A DNA stretch of 64,000 nt, from NCBI RefSeq assembly GCF_013415485.1, contig NZ_JACBXS010000017.1:1-64000 (forward strand). Direction: 5' to 3'. The notes beneath the pieces were generated by a model that searched no databases, was not told the origin of the DNA, and saw nothing but the letters and a program-made list of their open reading frames with translations. This DNA comes from Rhabdonatronobacter sediminivivens. Its GTDB lineage: Bacteria; Pseudomonadota; Alphaproteobacteria; Rhodobacterales; Rhodobacteraceae. Positions 33,986-42,217 of the stretch are shown in pieces (the stretch's first letter is position 1; every line of letters starts with the position of its first letter). The position numbers and the translations under genes were made by a program.

Positions 33986-35840
33986 CCTGCGCCTCAACCC
34001 GCGCGGGGCGACGGGCGTTTCCCCGGACTGGGCAGGGTTCTCCGATCCGGCCGATGCCGGCGCGTTCCTTGAGGCCTGGTTCAGCATCCTGCTGTCCGAG
34101 ATCGACGGCGTGCGCAGCGCCGTTCTGATGCTGGAATCGACCGCCGGAACGCTGGTTCCCGCAGTGCAATGGCCGGACGCTTCGGCGGCTGCGCCGCTGG
34201 TCCCGCTGGCCCAGCGGCTGGCCCAGACCCCCGACCGGACGCTGCTGGTCCGCGATGACGGGGCCCAGCGCATCGGGTTTCCGCTGTTCATCGAATCGCA
34301 TCTGCACGGGGTCATCGCCCTGGCCTGTGACCCGCTTCCCCCCGAGGCCCTGCAGGCGGCGCTGCGCCGGCTGCACTGGGGCAGCGGCTGGGTCCATGCC
34401 ATCGTCCAGCGCAGCCGCGAGATGGCCGCAACCGATGCGGCGGAACGCAGCGGCATTGCGCTGGACATGCTGGCCGCCGCCGAAGACGCCGAGGGGCTGG
34501 ACGGCGCCATGCGCGGCCTTGTCAATGAATTGCGGCTGCGGCTGCTGGCGGACCGCGCCGCCGTCACCCTGCTGCAGGGCCGCCGACTGCGCCTGCGGGC
34601 GGTTTCCGAAACCGCCGAGGCCGACCGTCGGATGCGCGACATGCGCAGCCTGCACGAGGCCATGAACGAGGCCCGGCTGCAGGGCCGCCCCCTGATCTGG
34701 CCAGATCCGGCCGATGACGGGCTGTCGGTCCTGGCCGCACACCGCGCCCATGCACGCCGGGCGGGGGTGGCGGCCATGATCAGCCTGCCGCTGATGCTGC
34801 GGGGCAAACTGCTTGGCGTAATCACTCTGGAACGGCTGCAGTCCGGCGATGCCCCCGGAGATCAGGCCACGGCCGGGGCCTTTACCCGCGCCGAGGTCGC
34901 GCTAGCGCAGGCGCTCTGCGCCAGCGTTGCACCCGCCGTTCACAGCCGGATGCGCGCGCATCGCCTGCTTTCCGGGCGTCTGGTCGAGATGCTGGGCCGG
35001 GGCTGGACGCGGCTTTTCGGGCCGGGGTATCCGGTGCTGAAACTCGGGGCCGGGCTGGCGGTCGCGCTGGCGCTGGTGCTGGCGCTGCTGCCCTGGACCG
35101 TGACGCTCAGCGCGCCTGCGCGGGTGCTTGGCGAAGTGCAGCGCGCCGTGGTCGCTCCCTTCGATGGCTATATCGAGGCCGCGCACCTGCGGGCCGGAGA
35201 TGCCGTGGCAGCGGGCGATGTGATCGCCGTTCTGGACACACGTGATCTGGCGCTGGAGCAGAGCCGGCTGCAGGCCGAGGCCGCCCGCATCGACTCCGAG
35301 CGCCTGCAGACCCTGGCCGAGGGCAACCGCGTGGGGCTGGCGATGCTGGATGCGCGGGCGGCCTCGGTGCAGGCGGAACTGGCGCTGGTGGCGACCCGGC
35401 TGGACCGGGCCATGTTGCGCGCGCCGCTGGACGGGATCATCGTTTCGGGGGATCTGGGCCAGTCGCTGGGGGCGCCGGTCAGTCGCGGCGATGTCCTGTT
35501 CGAGGTCGCCGCCCATGAGAGTCATATCGTGGCGCTGGAGGTGGGTGAGCATGACATTGACCTGATCGCCCGGGGCGCCGAGGGGCGCGTGGCGCTGGTG
35601 GGGCTGTCCGGCGCGCCGCTGGCCATCCGCATCGACCATCTGGGCGCGGTCAGCGATATCACCCGGGGGCAGAACGCCTTCATGGCCGAGGCGCGCTTCA
35701 TCACCCCGCCCCCGGCCGCCCTGCGCCCCGGAATGGCCGGGCGCGCCCGCATCGATGCGGGCCAGGCATCGCTGTTTCATGCGCTCAGCCGGAACCTGAT
35801 GCTGCGCCTGCGCCACCTTCTGTGGCGGCTGTCACCCTGA
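33975..35840 (+). CDS. GAF-domain / HlyD-type membrane fusion (adaptor) protein
   Basis: A 621-residue protein. Residues 30-150 and about 165-320 look like two GAF-type regulatory domains. A single membrane helix follows near residues 353-378 (LAVALALVLALLPWTVTL). The rest is a HlyD-type adaptor with lipoyl half 'VVAPFDGYIEAAHLRAGDAV', a short coiled coil and a second half 'LRAPLDGIIVSGDLGQSLGAPV', ending in a beta-barrel. Adaptors of this kind link an inner-membrane exporter to the periplasm; a cytosolic GAF input is unusual. I choose the TTG at 33975 because AAGGAGG lies 6 bp before it. This start overlaps the end of the giant gene by 11 bp, so translation is probably coupled. The next gene follows after 10 bp. 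Confidence 0.8.
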   Translation: MTLDLRLNPRGATGVSPDWAGFSDPADAGAFLEAWFSILLSEIDGVRSAVLMLESTAGTLVPAVQWPDASAAAPLVPLAQRLAQTPDRTLLVRDDGAQRIGFPLFIESHLHGVIALACDPLPPEALQAALRRLHWGSGWVHAIVQRSREMAATDAAERSGIALDMLAAAEDAEGLDGAMRGLVNELRLRLLADRAAVTLLQGRRLRLRAVSETAEADRRMRDMRSLHEAMNEARLQGRPLIWPDPADDGLSVLAAHRAHARRAGVAAMISLPLMLRGKLLGVITLERLQSGDAPGDQATAGAFTRAEVALAQALCASVAPAVHSRMRAHRLLSGRLVEMLGRGWTRLFGPGYPVLKLGAGLAVALALVLALLPWTVTLSAPARVLGEVQRAVVAPFDGYIEAAHLRAGDAVAAGDVIAVLDTRDLALEQSRLQAEAARIDSERLQTLAEGNRVGLAMLDARAASVQAELALVATRLDRAMLRAPLDGIIVSGDLGQSLGAPVSRGDVLFEVAAHESHIVALEVGEHDIDLIARGAEGRVALVGLSGAPLAIRIDHLGAVSDITRGQNAFMAEARFITPPPAALRPGMAGRARIDAGQASLFHALSRNLMLRLRHLLWRLSP

Positions 35841-35850
35841 GGACCGGCCG

Positions 35851-38004
35851 ATGACCGACAGTTTCTTCAGCCCGCTCTGGTATCGCCTGGCCGATCTGCA
35901 ACCGGCGCTGAAACCGCAGGTCGAGGTCACCCTGCACGATTACGGCGGCGAGGCCTGGCATGTGCTGCGCGACCCGGTGACGGGCAAGCTCTATCGTTTC
36001 ACGGCGCAGGCCTGGCAGATCGTGGGGCGCATGCGCGGCCAGCAGCCGCTTGCCCGCATATGGGAGGCCGCCCTGGCCGAGCTTGGCCCGCAGGCCCCGT
36101 CGCAGGAGGAAACGGTGCAACTGCTCTCGCAGCTTTATCAGGCCGATCTGCTGAGCGTGGATGCCACTCCCGATGCCGCCGAACTGCTGGACCGGATGCA
36201 GCGCCAGCGGCGCCAGAAACGCCAGCGTTTCTACAAGAACCCCCTGGCCATTCCGCTGCCGCTGTTCGACCCGGACCGCTTTCTGGACCGTCTGGCGCCG
36301 CTGGTGCAGGGGCGCCGGGCCGGGCTGTTCTGGGCGCTGGTCTGGCTGGCCGTGGTGATCCCGGCGCTGGGCCTTCTGCCACTGCATTGGGAGGCCCTGA
36401 CCCGCACCGGCCCGCGCGAATGGCTGGCGCTGGACAATCTGGTGCTGATGGCCTGCGTCTATCCGGTGGTCAAGGCCCTGCATGAACTGGCCCATGGGCT
36501 GGCCGCCAAGCGTCATGGCGGGGCGGTGCATGAAACCGGCATCATGTTCCTGGTCTTCTACCCGGTACCTTATGTCGATGCCTCGTCCTCGGCCTTCTTT
36601 CCGCAGCGGCGGGCACGGGCGCTGGTGGGCGGTGCGGGGATCCTGGCCGAACTGTGGCTGGCGGCAGGGGCGTTCCTGATCTGGCTGGCGGCGGAACCAG
36701 GGCTGCTGCGGGACATGATGTTCAACGTCATGCTGATCGGAGGCATCTCGACCGTGCTGGTCAATGGCAATCCGCTGCTGAAATTCGATGGCTACTATGT
36801 CCTGTGCGACCTGCTGGGCATGCCCAACCTGGGACCGCGCGCCAACAAGGCCTGGGGGCGGCTGGCCAAGGCGCTGCTGGGGCTGGAAGATCCCCGGAAC
36901 GCGCCCCGCACCCGGGCCGAGGCCTGGGTGTTCTACCTCTATGCGCCGGCGGCCTTTGTCTATCGCATCTTCATCATGCTGACGATCGCGGTGATGGTGT
37001 CCACGCAGTATTTCATCGCCGGGGTCCTGATCGCGGTCTGGAGCATGGTCCAGGCGCTGGTGGTGCCGCTGTTCAAGACGCTGGGGCATCTGTGGTCCGA
37101 TCCCCGGCTTGCCGAACGGCGCGGCAGGGCCTGGGCGTCGATGCTGGCGGGGCTGGCGGGGGCGGCGCTGCTGCTTCTGAGCGTACCGCTGCCCCTGCGC
37201 GAGACCGCCCAGGGCGTGGTCTGGCTGCCCGAACGGGCGCATCTGCGGGTGGAAACCGGGGGCGTGCTGGTCGATCTGCCGATCGCACCCGGGACCTGGG
37301 TGGCGGCGGGCGCGGTGCTGGCGGTGCTGGACGCGCCTGCGGAAACCACCCGCCTGCAGATGGCCCGCGCCCGGCAGCTGGAGGCCGACATCCACGCCCG
37401 CGCGACCCAGGTCAACGACCGGGCAGAATGGCGTCAGGCCATGGCCGCGCTTCCGCGCCATGATGCCGATGTCGCCCATGCCGCGCAGCGGGTCGCGCGG
37501 CTGGAACTGCGCGCGGCCGTGGCGGGGCGGTTCTACATGGACCTGCCGGACATGGCGATCGGGCGATATTTCCCCGAAGGCGCGGTCATCGCGCATGTGC
37601 TCCCGGACCGGGCGCAACGGGTGCGCACCAGCCTGCCCGAACCGAAGGCCGAATTCCTGGACACGCGGTTGCGCAGGGTCACCCTGCGCCTGCCCGGGGA
37701 CGCAGGCCTGGCACTGCAGGCGACCGACCTGCGCCGGGTGCCGATGGCCAGCCAGCGTTTGCCCGCCGCCGCGCTGGGCCGGGCCGCAGGCGGGCGTATT
37801 GCCACGGACCCCGGCGACCCCGAAGGGATGCGTGCGCTGGACCCGCTGGTCACGCTGGACCTGAGCGTGCCCGGCCTGGAGCAGGCGCGCTTCGGCCAGC
37901 GGGTCGAGGTGAAGTTCGACCTAGGGCTGGAACCCGTGGGTTTCAGGCTGTGGCGGCGCGCGCGGGTGGCATTCCTGTCACTTTTCACCCGGGGCGCGGC
38001 GTGA
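35851..38004 (+). CDS. PqqD-like / M50 (site-2-protease type) / HlyD-like membrane protein
   Basis: 717 residues. The N-terminal part (about 25-115) resembles a PqqD-like peptide-binding domain. Membrane helices from about residue 155 include HELAHG, with zinc ligands H211, E212 and H215, and NPLLKFDGYY, whose D313 is the expected third ligand. So the S2P/M50 active site is intact. After about 420 come more helices and a periplasmic HlyD-type half with 'GVLVDLPIAPGTWVAAGAVLAVL' and a beta-barrel. The same architecture is known from bacterial export clusters that combine M50 and adaptor domains. It may cleave a membrane-held substrate or act as an inner-membrane platform. ATG at 35851 with GAGGA upstream. 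It ends 1 bp before the SecA-like gene. Confidence 0.8.
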   Translation: MTDSFFSPLWYRLADLQPALKPQVEVTLHDYGGEAWHVLRDPVTGKLYRFTAQAWQIVGRMRGQQPLARIWEAALAELGPQAPSQEETVQLLSQLYQADLLSVDATPDAAELLDRMQRQRRQKRQRFYKNPLAIPLPLFDPDRFLDRLAPLVQGRRAGLFWALVWLAVVIPALGLLPLHWEALTRTGPREWLALDNLVLMACVYPVVKALHELAHGLAAKRHGGAVHETGIMFLVFYPVPYVDASSSAFFPQRRARALVGGAGILAELWLAAGAFLIWLAAEPGLLRDMMFNVMLIGGISTVLVNGNPLLKFDGYYVLCDLLGMPNLGPRANKAWGRLAKALLGLEDPRNAPRTRAEAWVFYLYAPAAFVYRIFIMLTIAVMVSTQYFIAGVLIAVWSMVQALVVPLFKTLGHLWSDPRLAERRGRAWASMLAGLAGAALLLLSVPLPLRETAQGVVWLPERAHLRVETGGVLVDLPIAPGTWVAAGAVLAVLDAPAETTRLQMARARQLEADIHARATQVNDRAEWRQAMAALPRHDADVAHAAQRVARLELRAAVAGRFYMDLPDMAIGRYFPEGAVIAHVLPDRAQRVRTSLPEPKAEFLDTRLRRVTLRLPGDAGLALQATDLRRVPMASQRLPAAALGRAAGGRIATDPGDPEGMRALDPLVTLDLSVPGLEQARFGQRVEVKFDLGLEPVGFRLWRRARVAFLSLFTRGAA

Positions 38005-38005
38005 C

Positions 38006-39997
38006 ATGAGCCAGCCCTGGCTCATCCGCGACCGGGCGCCCGCCTTTTTCGCCGAACGCCGCTGGCCGGTCCAGACATGGTATGACGAAGCCCTTGCCAC
38101 CGGCTTTCGTGCGCTTGTCCCGCCGCTTTACCGCAGCGGCCTGCGCGATGGATTGGTGGTGGCGCTGACCCTCTGGCATGGGCGAAGGCTGCGCACTGCA
38201 TCGGATGCGGCGCTGCAGATGCAAGCCCGAGCGCTGCGCCCCGTTCTGCTGCGCCGCGGGTTCCGGATCGGCACGGTGGCCCGGGCCTTTGCGCTTTGCC
38301 GCGAGGCCCTGCGCCGTGAACTGGGCTTTGCCCATCATGCCGTCCAGCTGCGCGGCGGGGCACAGATCCTGTCCGGGCGCGTTGCCGAAATGGCCACGGG
38401 CGAGGGCAAGACCGTCACCGCCGCCCTGCCGGCGGTGGCTGCTGCGCTGGCCGGGGTGCCGGTCCATGTGGTGACCGTGAATGACTACCTCTCGCGGCGG
38501 GATCATGATGAGCTTGCCCCGGTCTTTGCCCGGCTGGGCCTGCGCAGCGCCTGGATTGACGCCGACATGACCCCGGCCGCAAAGATCGCAGCCTATGGCG
38601 CGCCCATCGTCTATGTGACCAACAAGACCCTGGTGTTCGACTACCTGCGCAGCCGTCTGGGGCGCGAAGGGCCGGATACGGTGCAGCGCCATGCTGCCGC
38701 CACCCTGCGCGGCAGGCCCGTGCCGCCGCCGATGCCCCATGCGCTGGGGTTCTGCATCGTGGATGAAGCCGACAGCATCCTCATCGACGAGGCCCAGACC
38801 CCCCTGATCATCGCCGCCCCTGACACCCATCTGTCCGAGGCCGATTGCCGCCATGCCCTGGCACATGCCCGCGGGCTGGCCGAAGGGCAGGATTTCCGGC
38901 TCGATCACGCGCAGCGCCGGGCCGAGCTGACCCGCGCCGGTCGCGCCCTGCTGGCCGCGCGTGCCGGGACCGACTGGAACGCGCCCGCGTTGTGGCAGAT
39001 CGCCCGCGCGCGTGAGGAGCTGTGCCGCCACGCCCTGGCCGCGCTGCATCTGCATCACCGCGACCAGCATTACATCCTGGCCGAGGATACGGTGCAGATC
39101 GTGGACGAATTCACCGGCCGCGTTCTGGCCGACCGTCAATGGCAGGCCGGGCTGCACCAGATGGTCGAGGTCAAGGAGGGCCTGCCCCCCGGGGCCTCGC
39201 GCCGGACGCTGGCGCAGATCACCTATCAGGGGTTCTTCCGCCGCTACCTGTGGTTCGGCGGCATGACCGGAACCGGCGCCGAGGTGGCGCGCGAATTATG
39301 GGGGACCTATGGGCTGGGGGTCACGCGGGTGCCGCGTCACCGTCGGCTGCACCGCCGTGATCTGGGGGTGCGCCTCTACCGGGATGAACCGGCGAAACTG
39401 CAGGCCGTGGCGGCCCGCGCCGCGCGCATGGTCGCCCGCGGGCGCCCGGTGCTGATCGGCACCCGCTCGGTCGAGGTTTCGGAACGCCTGGGCGGGGTGC
39501 TGGGCGATGCAGGCCTGGCGCATGTGGTGCTGAACGCACGCCAGGACGGGGATGAGGCCGCGCTGATCGCCCGCGCGGGCGCCGCCGGTGCGGTGACGGT
39601 GGCCACAAACATGGCCGGGCGCGGAACCGATATCCGGCTGACCTCCGAGGCCCGCGCGGCAGGGGGTCTGCATGTCATGCTGACCGAATACCACGAAAGT
39701 CCGCGCATCGACCGTCAGCTTGTGGGCCGTGCCGGTCGCCAGGGTGATCCGGGCAGCACCGAGGCTCTGGTCGCCCTGGATGATGACCTGTTCCGCCGTC
39801 ATGCCCCGCGGATGCAACGGGCGGTGGCGGGGCTGCTGCCAGGCGGCCTGCGACGCCTTCCTGCCGTGTTGGCGCATCTGCTGCGGTGGCGCGCGCAGCG
39901 CGCCGCCGAGGCCCGGGCGCGCCTGCGCCGCGAGGGCGTCCTGCGCCGCGCCGACAAGCTTGAAAAGTCCCTGGGTTTCACACGCAGGCCCATCTGA
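38006..39997 (+). CDS. SecA-type translocase ATPase, short accessory paralogue
   Basis: 663 residues, against about 900 for housekeeping SecA. Motor motifs are intact: Walker A ATGEGKT (residues 130-136), VVTVNDYLSRRD, DEADSILIDEAQTPLIIA (D253-E254), WFGGMTGTGAEVARELWGTYG, VLIGTRSVEVSE, VATNMAGRGTDI and LVGRAGRQGDPGST. The preprotein cross-linking region lies between the two nucleotide-binding domains. The C-terminal part after the second motor domain is short and Arg-rich, with no C-terminal zinc-binding SecB tail. SecA drives proteins through SecYEG in the cytoplasmic membrane. A second, cassette-encoded SecA implies a special substrate, most simply the giant protein. ATG at 38006, 1 bp after the previous stop. 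Family call is firm; partner is inferred. Confidence 0.85.
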   Translation: MSQPWLIRDRAPAFFAERRWPVQTWYDEALATGFRALVPPLYRSGLRDGLVVALTLWHGRRLRTASDAALQMQARALRPVLLRRGFRIGTVARAFALCREALRRELGFAHHAVQLRGGAQILSGRVAEMATGEGKTVTAALPAVAAALAGVPVHVVTVNDYLSRRDHDELAPVFARLGLRSAWIDADMTPAAKIAAYGAPIVYVTNKTLVFDYLRSRLGREGPDTVQRHAAATLRGRPVPPPMPHALGFCIVDEADSILIDEAQTPLIIAAPDTHLSEADCRHALAHARGLAEGQDFRLDHAQRRAELTRAGRALLAARAGTDWNAPALWQIARAREELCRHALAALHLHHRDQHYILAEDTVQIVDEFTGRVLADRQWQAGLHQMVEVKEGLPPGASRRTLAQITYQGFFRRYLWFGGMTGTGAEVARELWGTYGLGVTRVPRHRRLHRRDLGVRLYRDEPAKLQAVAARAARMVARGRPVLIGTRSVEVSERLGGVLGDAGLAHVVLNARQDGDEAALIARAGAAGAVTVATNMAGRGTDIRLTSEARAAGGLHVMLTEYHESPRIDRQLVGRAGRQGDPGSTEALVALDDDLFRRHAPRMQRAVAGLLPGGLRRLPAVLAHLLRWRAQRAAEARARLRREGVLRRADKLEKSLGFTRRPI

Positions 39998-40375
39998 GCA
40001 ACGCGCCTCCGCTGTATCACGCGGCACAGCCGCCACCTGGCGCGGCACCCTGCGCATGTTCGTCCCGGGGTTCCCCCCGGAGCGCACAGCGCGGCGCCGC
40101 CCGGCCTGGAACCGGGTGCCACGCATAAGGGATCACCGGAAATGCAGCATTGGTTGAAAACGATCCACGCCACTCACCACGGCAGGCATCGCGCAATTGA
40201 CCCTGCAGCAACCGCCCCTGCACCACCGCTCGACAGTCCCCGGGGCCACACCAATCTTTTCCTTGTTTTGCCGTAAATTCACCACAATTGCCGACGAGAC
40301 CTGCAGGTCAAGGCGTCCGTAATTTCTGTTCCGTTTTCCGAGTGACGCGCCGAAACATTTCGGAAGGACTTCAGG
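39998..40375. other. Intergenic region between the SecA-type gene and the tadE-like gene
   Basis: 378 bp without a convincing gene. It holds a GC-rich hairpin, CCGGGG (40065-40070) with CCCCGG (40075-40080) and a 4-nt loop, with no T-run. AT-richer DNA at about 40250-40345 probably carries the promoter of the tadE-like gene, but I cannot place a firm -35/-10 pair. GGAAGG lies just before the ATG at 40376. Confidence 0.5.
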
Positions 40376-40765
40376 ATGAAGTGGAGCAGGGACCGACTCT
40401 CGGCGCTCAGGCGGGATGAACACGGCGGCGTGACGGTCGAGTTCGTTATCTGGACCCCCATGATCATGGCGCTGCTGCTGCTGGTGGCCGATGCCTCGGC
40501 GGCGTTCATGGCGCAAAGCGCCATGTGGCAGGCGGCGGGCGATATCTCCCGCGCGATCGCCACCGGCCGTATCGCGATCGACGACGCCGCAACCTTTGTC
40601 AACGCCACCGCAGGCTATGCACTTTCCGTGCAGCACACCGAAGAGCTGATCGCCGTGCGGCTTTCACGGCCCTTCGACGGGATCGGGACAGGCATGATGC
40701 TGTCCTTCATGGGCGACATGCAGGTGACCGTCCTGCAGCATCTGGAACCAGGAGTGGAGCTATGA
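40376..40765 (+). CDS. TadE-like pilus-assembly/pseudopilin protein
   Basis: 129 residues. The start is a basic cytosolic stretch RRDEHGGVTVEFVIWTPMIM, then one hydrophobic helix and a periplasmic remainder. The 'G..TVEF....P' sequence with Glu at position 5 of the hydrophobic segment is the mark of TadE/TadF-type prepilin-like proteins. These are processed by a prepilin peptidase and support Flp/Tad pilus assembly. ATG at 40376 is preceded by GGAAGG. The stop overlaps the ATG of the next gene by 4 bp (ATGA), so the pair is coupled. The main tad operon is not in this window. Confidence 0.75.
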   Translation: MKWSRDRLSALRRDEHGGVTVEFVIWTPMIMALLLLVADASAAFMAQSAMWQAAGDISRAIATGRIAIDDAATFVNATAGYALSVQHTEELIAVRLSRPFDGIGTGMMLSFMGDMQVTVLQHLEPGVEL

Positions 40766-42075
40766 CCGGACAGAAAACACACCTTCTTGCGCAGGCTGGC
40801 CCCAAGCTGCGGCGCTTCACCGGGGATGAGGCTGGCACCGGGTCGGTCACGGGGCTGATCATCACCATCGTGGCGCTGACCATCGGCGGGACGGCCGTGG
40901 ACTATACATCGGCCGTGTCGGCCCGCGCCCAGGCACAGGTTGTCGCCGATGCCGCCGCCCGCGCCGGTGCAGCCAAACTGCGCGAAGGCCAGGATGCCGC
41001 GCGCGACGCCGCCCTTGCCATCGCCGATGCGCACCGCCCCGGCCTGCTGGACGCCTCGGACATCATGTTCACGCATTGGCCGGGACATGGCGCCACGGCC
41101 AGCAACGGCCGCAAACCGATCAACGCGGTGGCGGTCCAGACCCGCCGCGACAACCGCAACGCCAACCCGGTGGCCACCTACCTGCTGCACCTTGTCGGCG
41201 TGGACCGGCTGCAGGTGTCGGCCATTTCGGTGGCGGCGACCACTGGTGGCTTTGCCCATTGCAGTGGCGGCGGGTTCTTTGCGCTTGAGCGCAGCGTCGG
41301 CAACAGTTCGAACGACTACAGCGACGGCTTCTGCCTGCACGGTGAAGACGGGGTGCAGTTCCACAACCAGAACCGCTTCACCTCGGGCGCGGAAATCACC
41401 ATGCCGAACCTGGCCGATTTCCAGGCCCATAACAACAACCCCGGCGCCGAGGATGCGCTGCGCGCCTACAGCCACGAATTCAGGCTGCTCGACAGCATCC
41501 CCGATGTGATTAGCATGATGCGCGAAGGCACCCTGGAAGAGGCCGGGCTGCCGCCCTTTGTCACGCTGGGGCCGGTCTATCGCACCTCCATCAGCCAGGA
41601 TGACGCGCTCAGCCCCGATACGCTTTATATTGTCAGTGGCGATGTGGCGCTGCGCGATCCGCGCAGCTTCCAGAACATGGCCATCGTGGCCGGCGGAAAC
41701 ATCACGGTCGATTCGAACGTGGATTTCGACAATGTGGTGCTGGCCGCCGAAGGCTTTATCACCTTCAACTCCAATATCCGGATCGGCGGGTCCGAACTGG
41801 AATATTGCGACCGCGGCGTCTATGGCGGCTATGTCCTGGGTCAGCAGGGGATCGTGTTCAATTCGAACAACATCCTGCGCGGCGTGCTGATGGCCAGCCA
41901 GGGGGATGTGGTGTTCAACTCGAACAACACGGCCACCGACGGGATCTATGTCGAGGCTGCGGGCGATATCGTCTACAACAGCCGCCAGACCCTGCGCGGC
42001 TGCCTGCCGGGGCTGGAGAACGAGCTTCATCACGCCGGGGCCGAACGCGAATACACCCAGGCGCTGGTGCGCTGA
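40762..42075 (+). CDS. TadG-like membrane-anchored protein with beta-helix-like C-terminus
   Basis: 437 residues. The N-terminal region DEAGTGSVTGLIITIVALTIGGTAVDYTSAVSARAQAQ is the Flp/TadG-type membrane segment, followed by 'ADAAARAGAAKL', typical of TadG N-termini. I do not see the von Willebrand A domain that many TadG proteins have. Instead residues about 290-420 carry short repeats such as IVFNSNNILRG, VVFNSNNTATDG and IVYNSRQTLRG. These look like rungs of a right-handed beta-helix. ATG at 40762 overlaps the tadE-like stop, with a GGAG element upstream. Probably envelope-exposed. Its exact role in pili is unknown. Confidence 0.7.
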   Translation: MTGQKTHLLAQAGPKLRRFTGDEAGTGSVTGLIITIVALTIGGTAVDYTSAVSARAQAQVVADAAARAGAAKLREGQDAARDAALAIADAHRPGLLDASDIMFTHWPGHGATASNGRKPINAVAVQTRRDNRNANPVATYLLHLVGVDRLQVSAISVAATTGGFAHCSGGGFFALERSVGNSSNDYSDGFCLHGEDGVQFHNQNRFTSGAEITMPNLADFQAHNNNPGAEDALRAYSHEFRLLDSIPDVISMMREGTLEEAGLPPFVTLGPVYRTSISQDDALSPDTLYIVSGDVALRDPRSFQNMAIVAGGNITVDSNVDFDNVVLAAEGFITFNSNIRIGGSELEYCDRGVYGGYVLGQQGIVFNSNNILRGVLMASQGDVVFNSNNTATDGIYVEAAGDIVYNSRQTLRGCLPGLENELHHAGAEREYTQALVR

Positions 42076-42217
42076 GCCACCGAAGACCGGACATGCGGCG
42101 GGTGGCGCCCCGCCGCATCCCGGTTCGTGGCTAGACGACAGGACACCCAAACCGATTGACCGCGGGGGCTGGCGGTGGCTTCCTGAACCTGACCGCCAAC
42201 CGCAAGAGGACCGCTGA

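Noticed and set aside
40065-40080. Rho-independent terminator after the SecA-type gene
   Set aside because: A perfect GC hairpin exists but no T-run follows, and it starts 68 bp after the stop codon.
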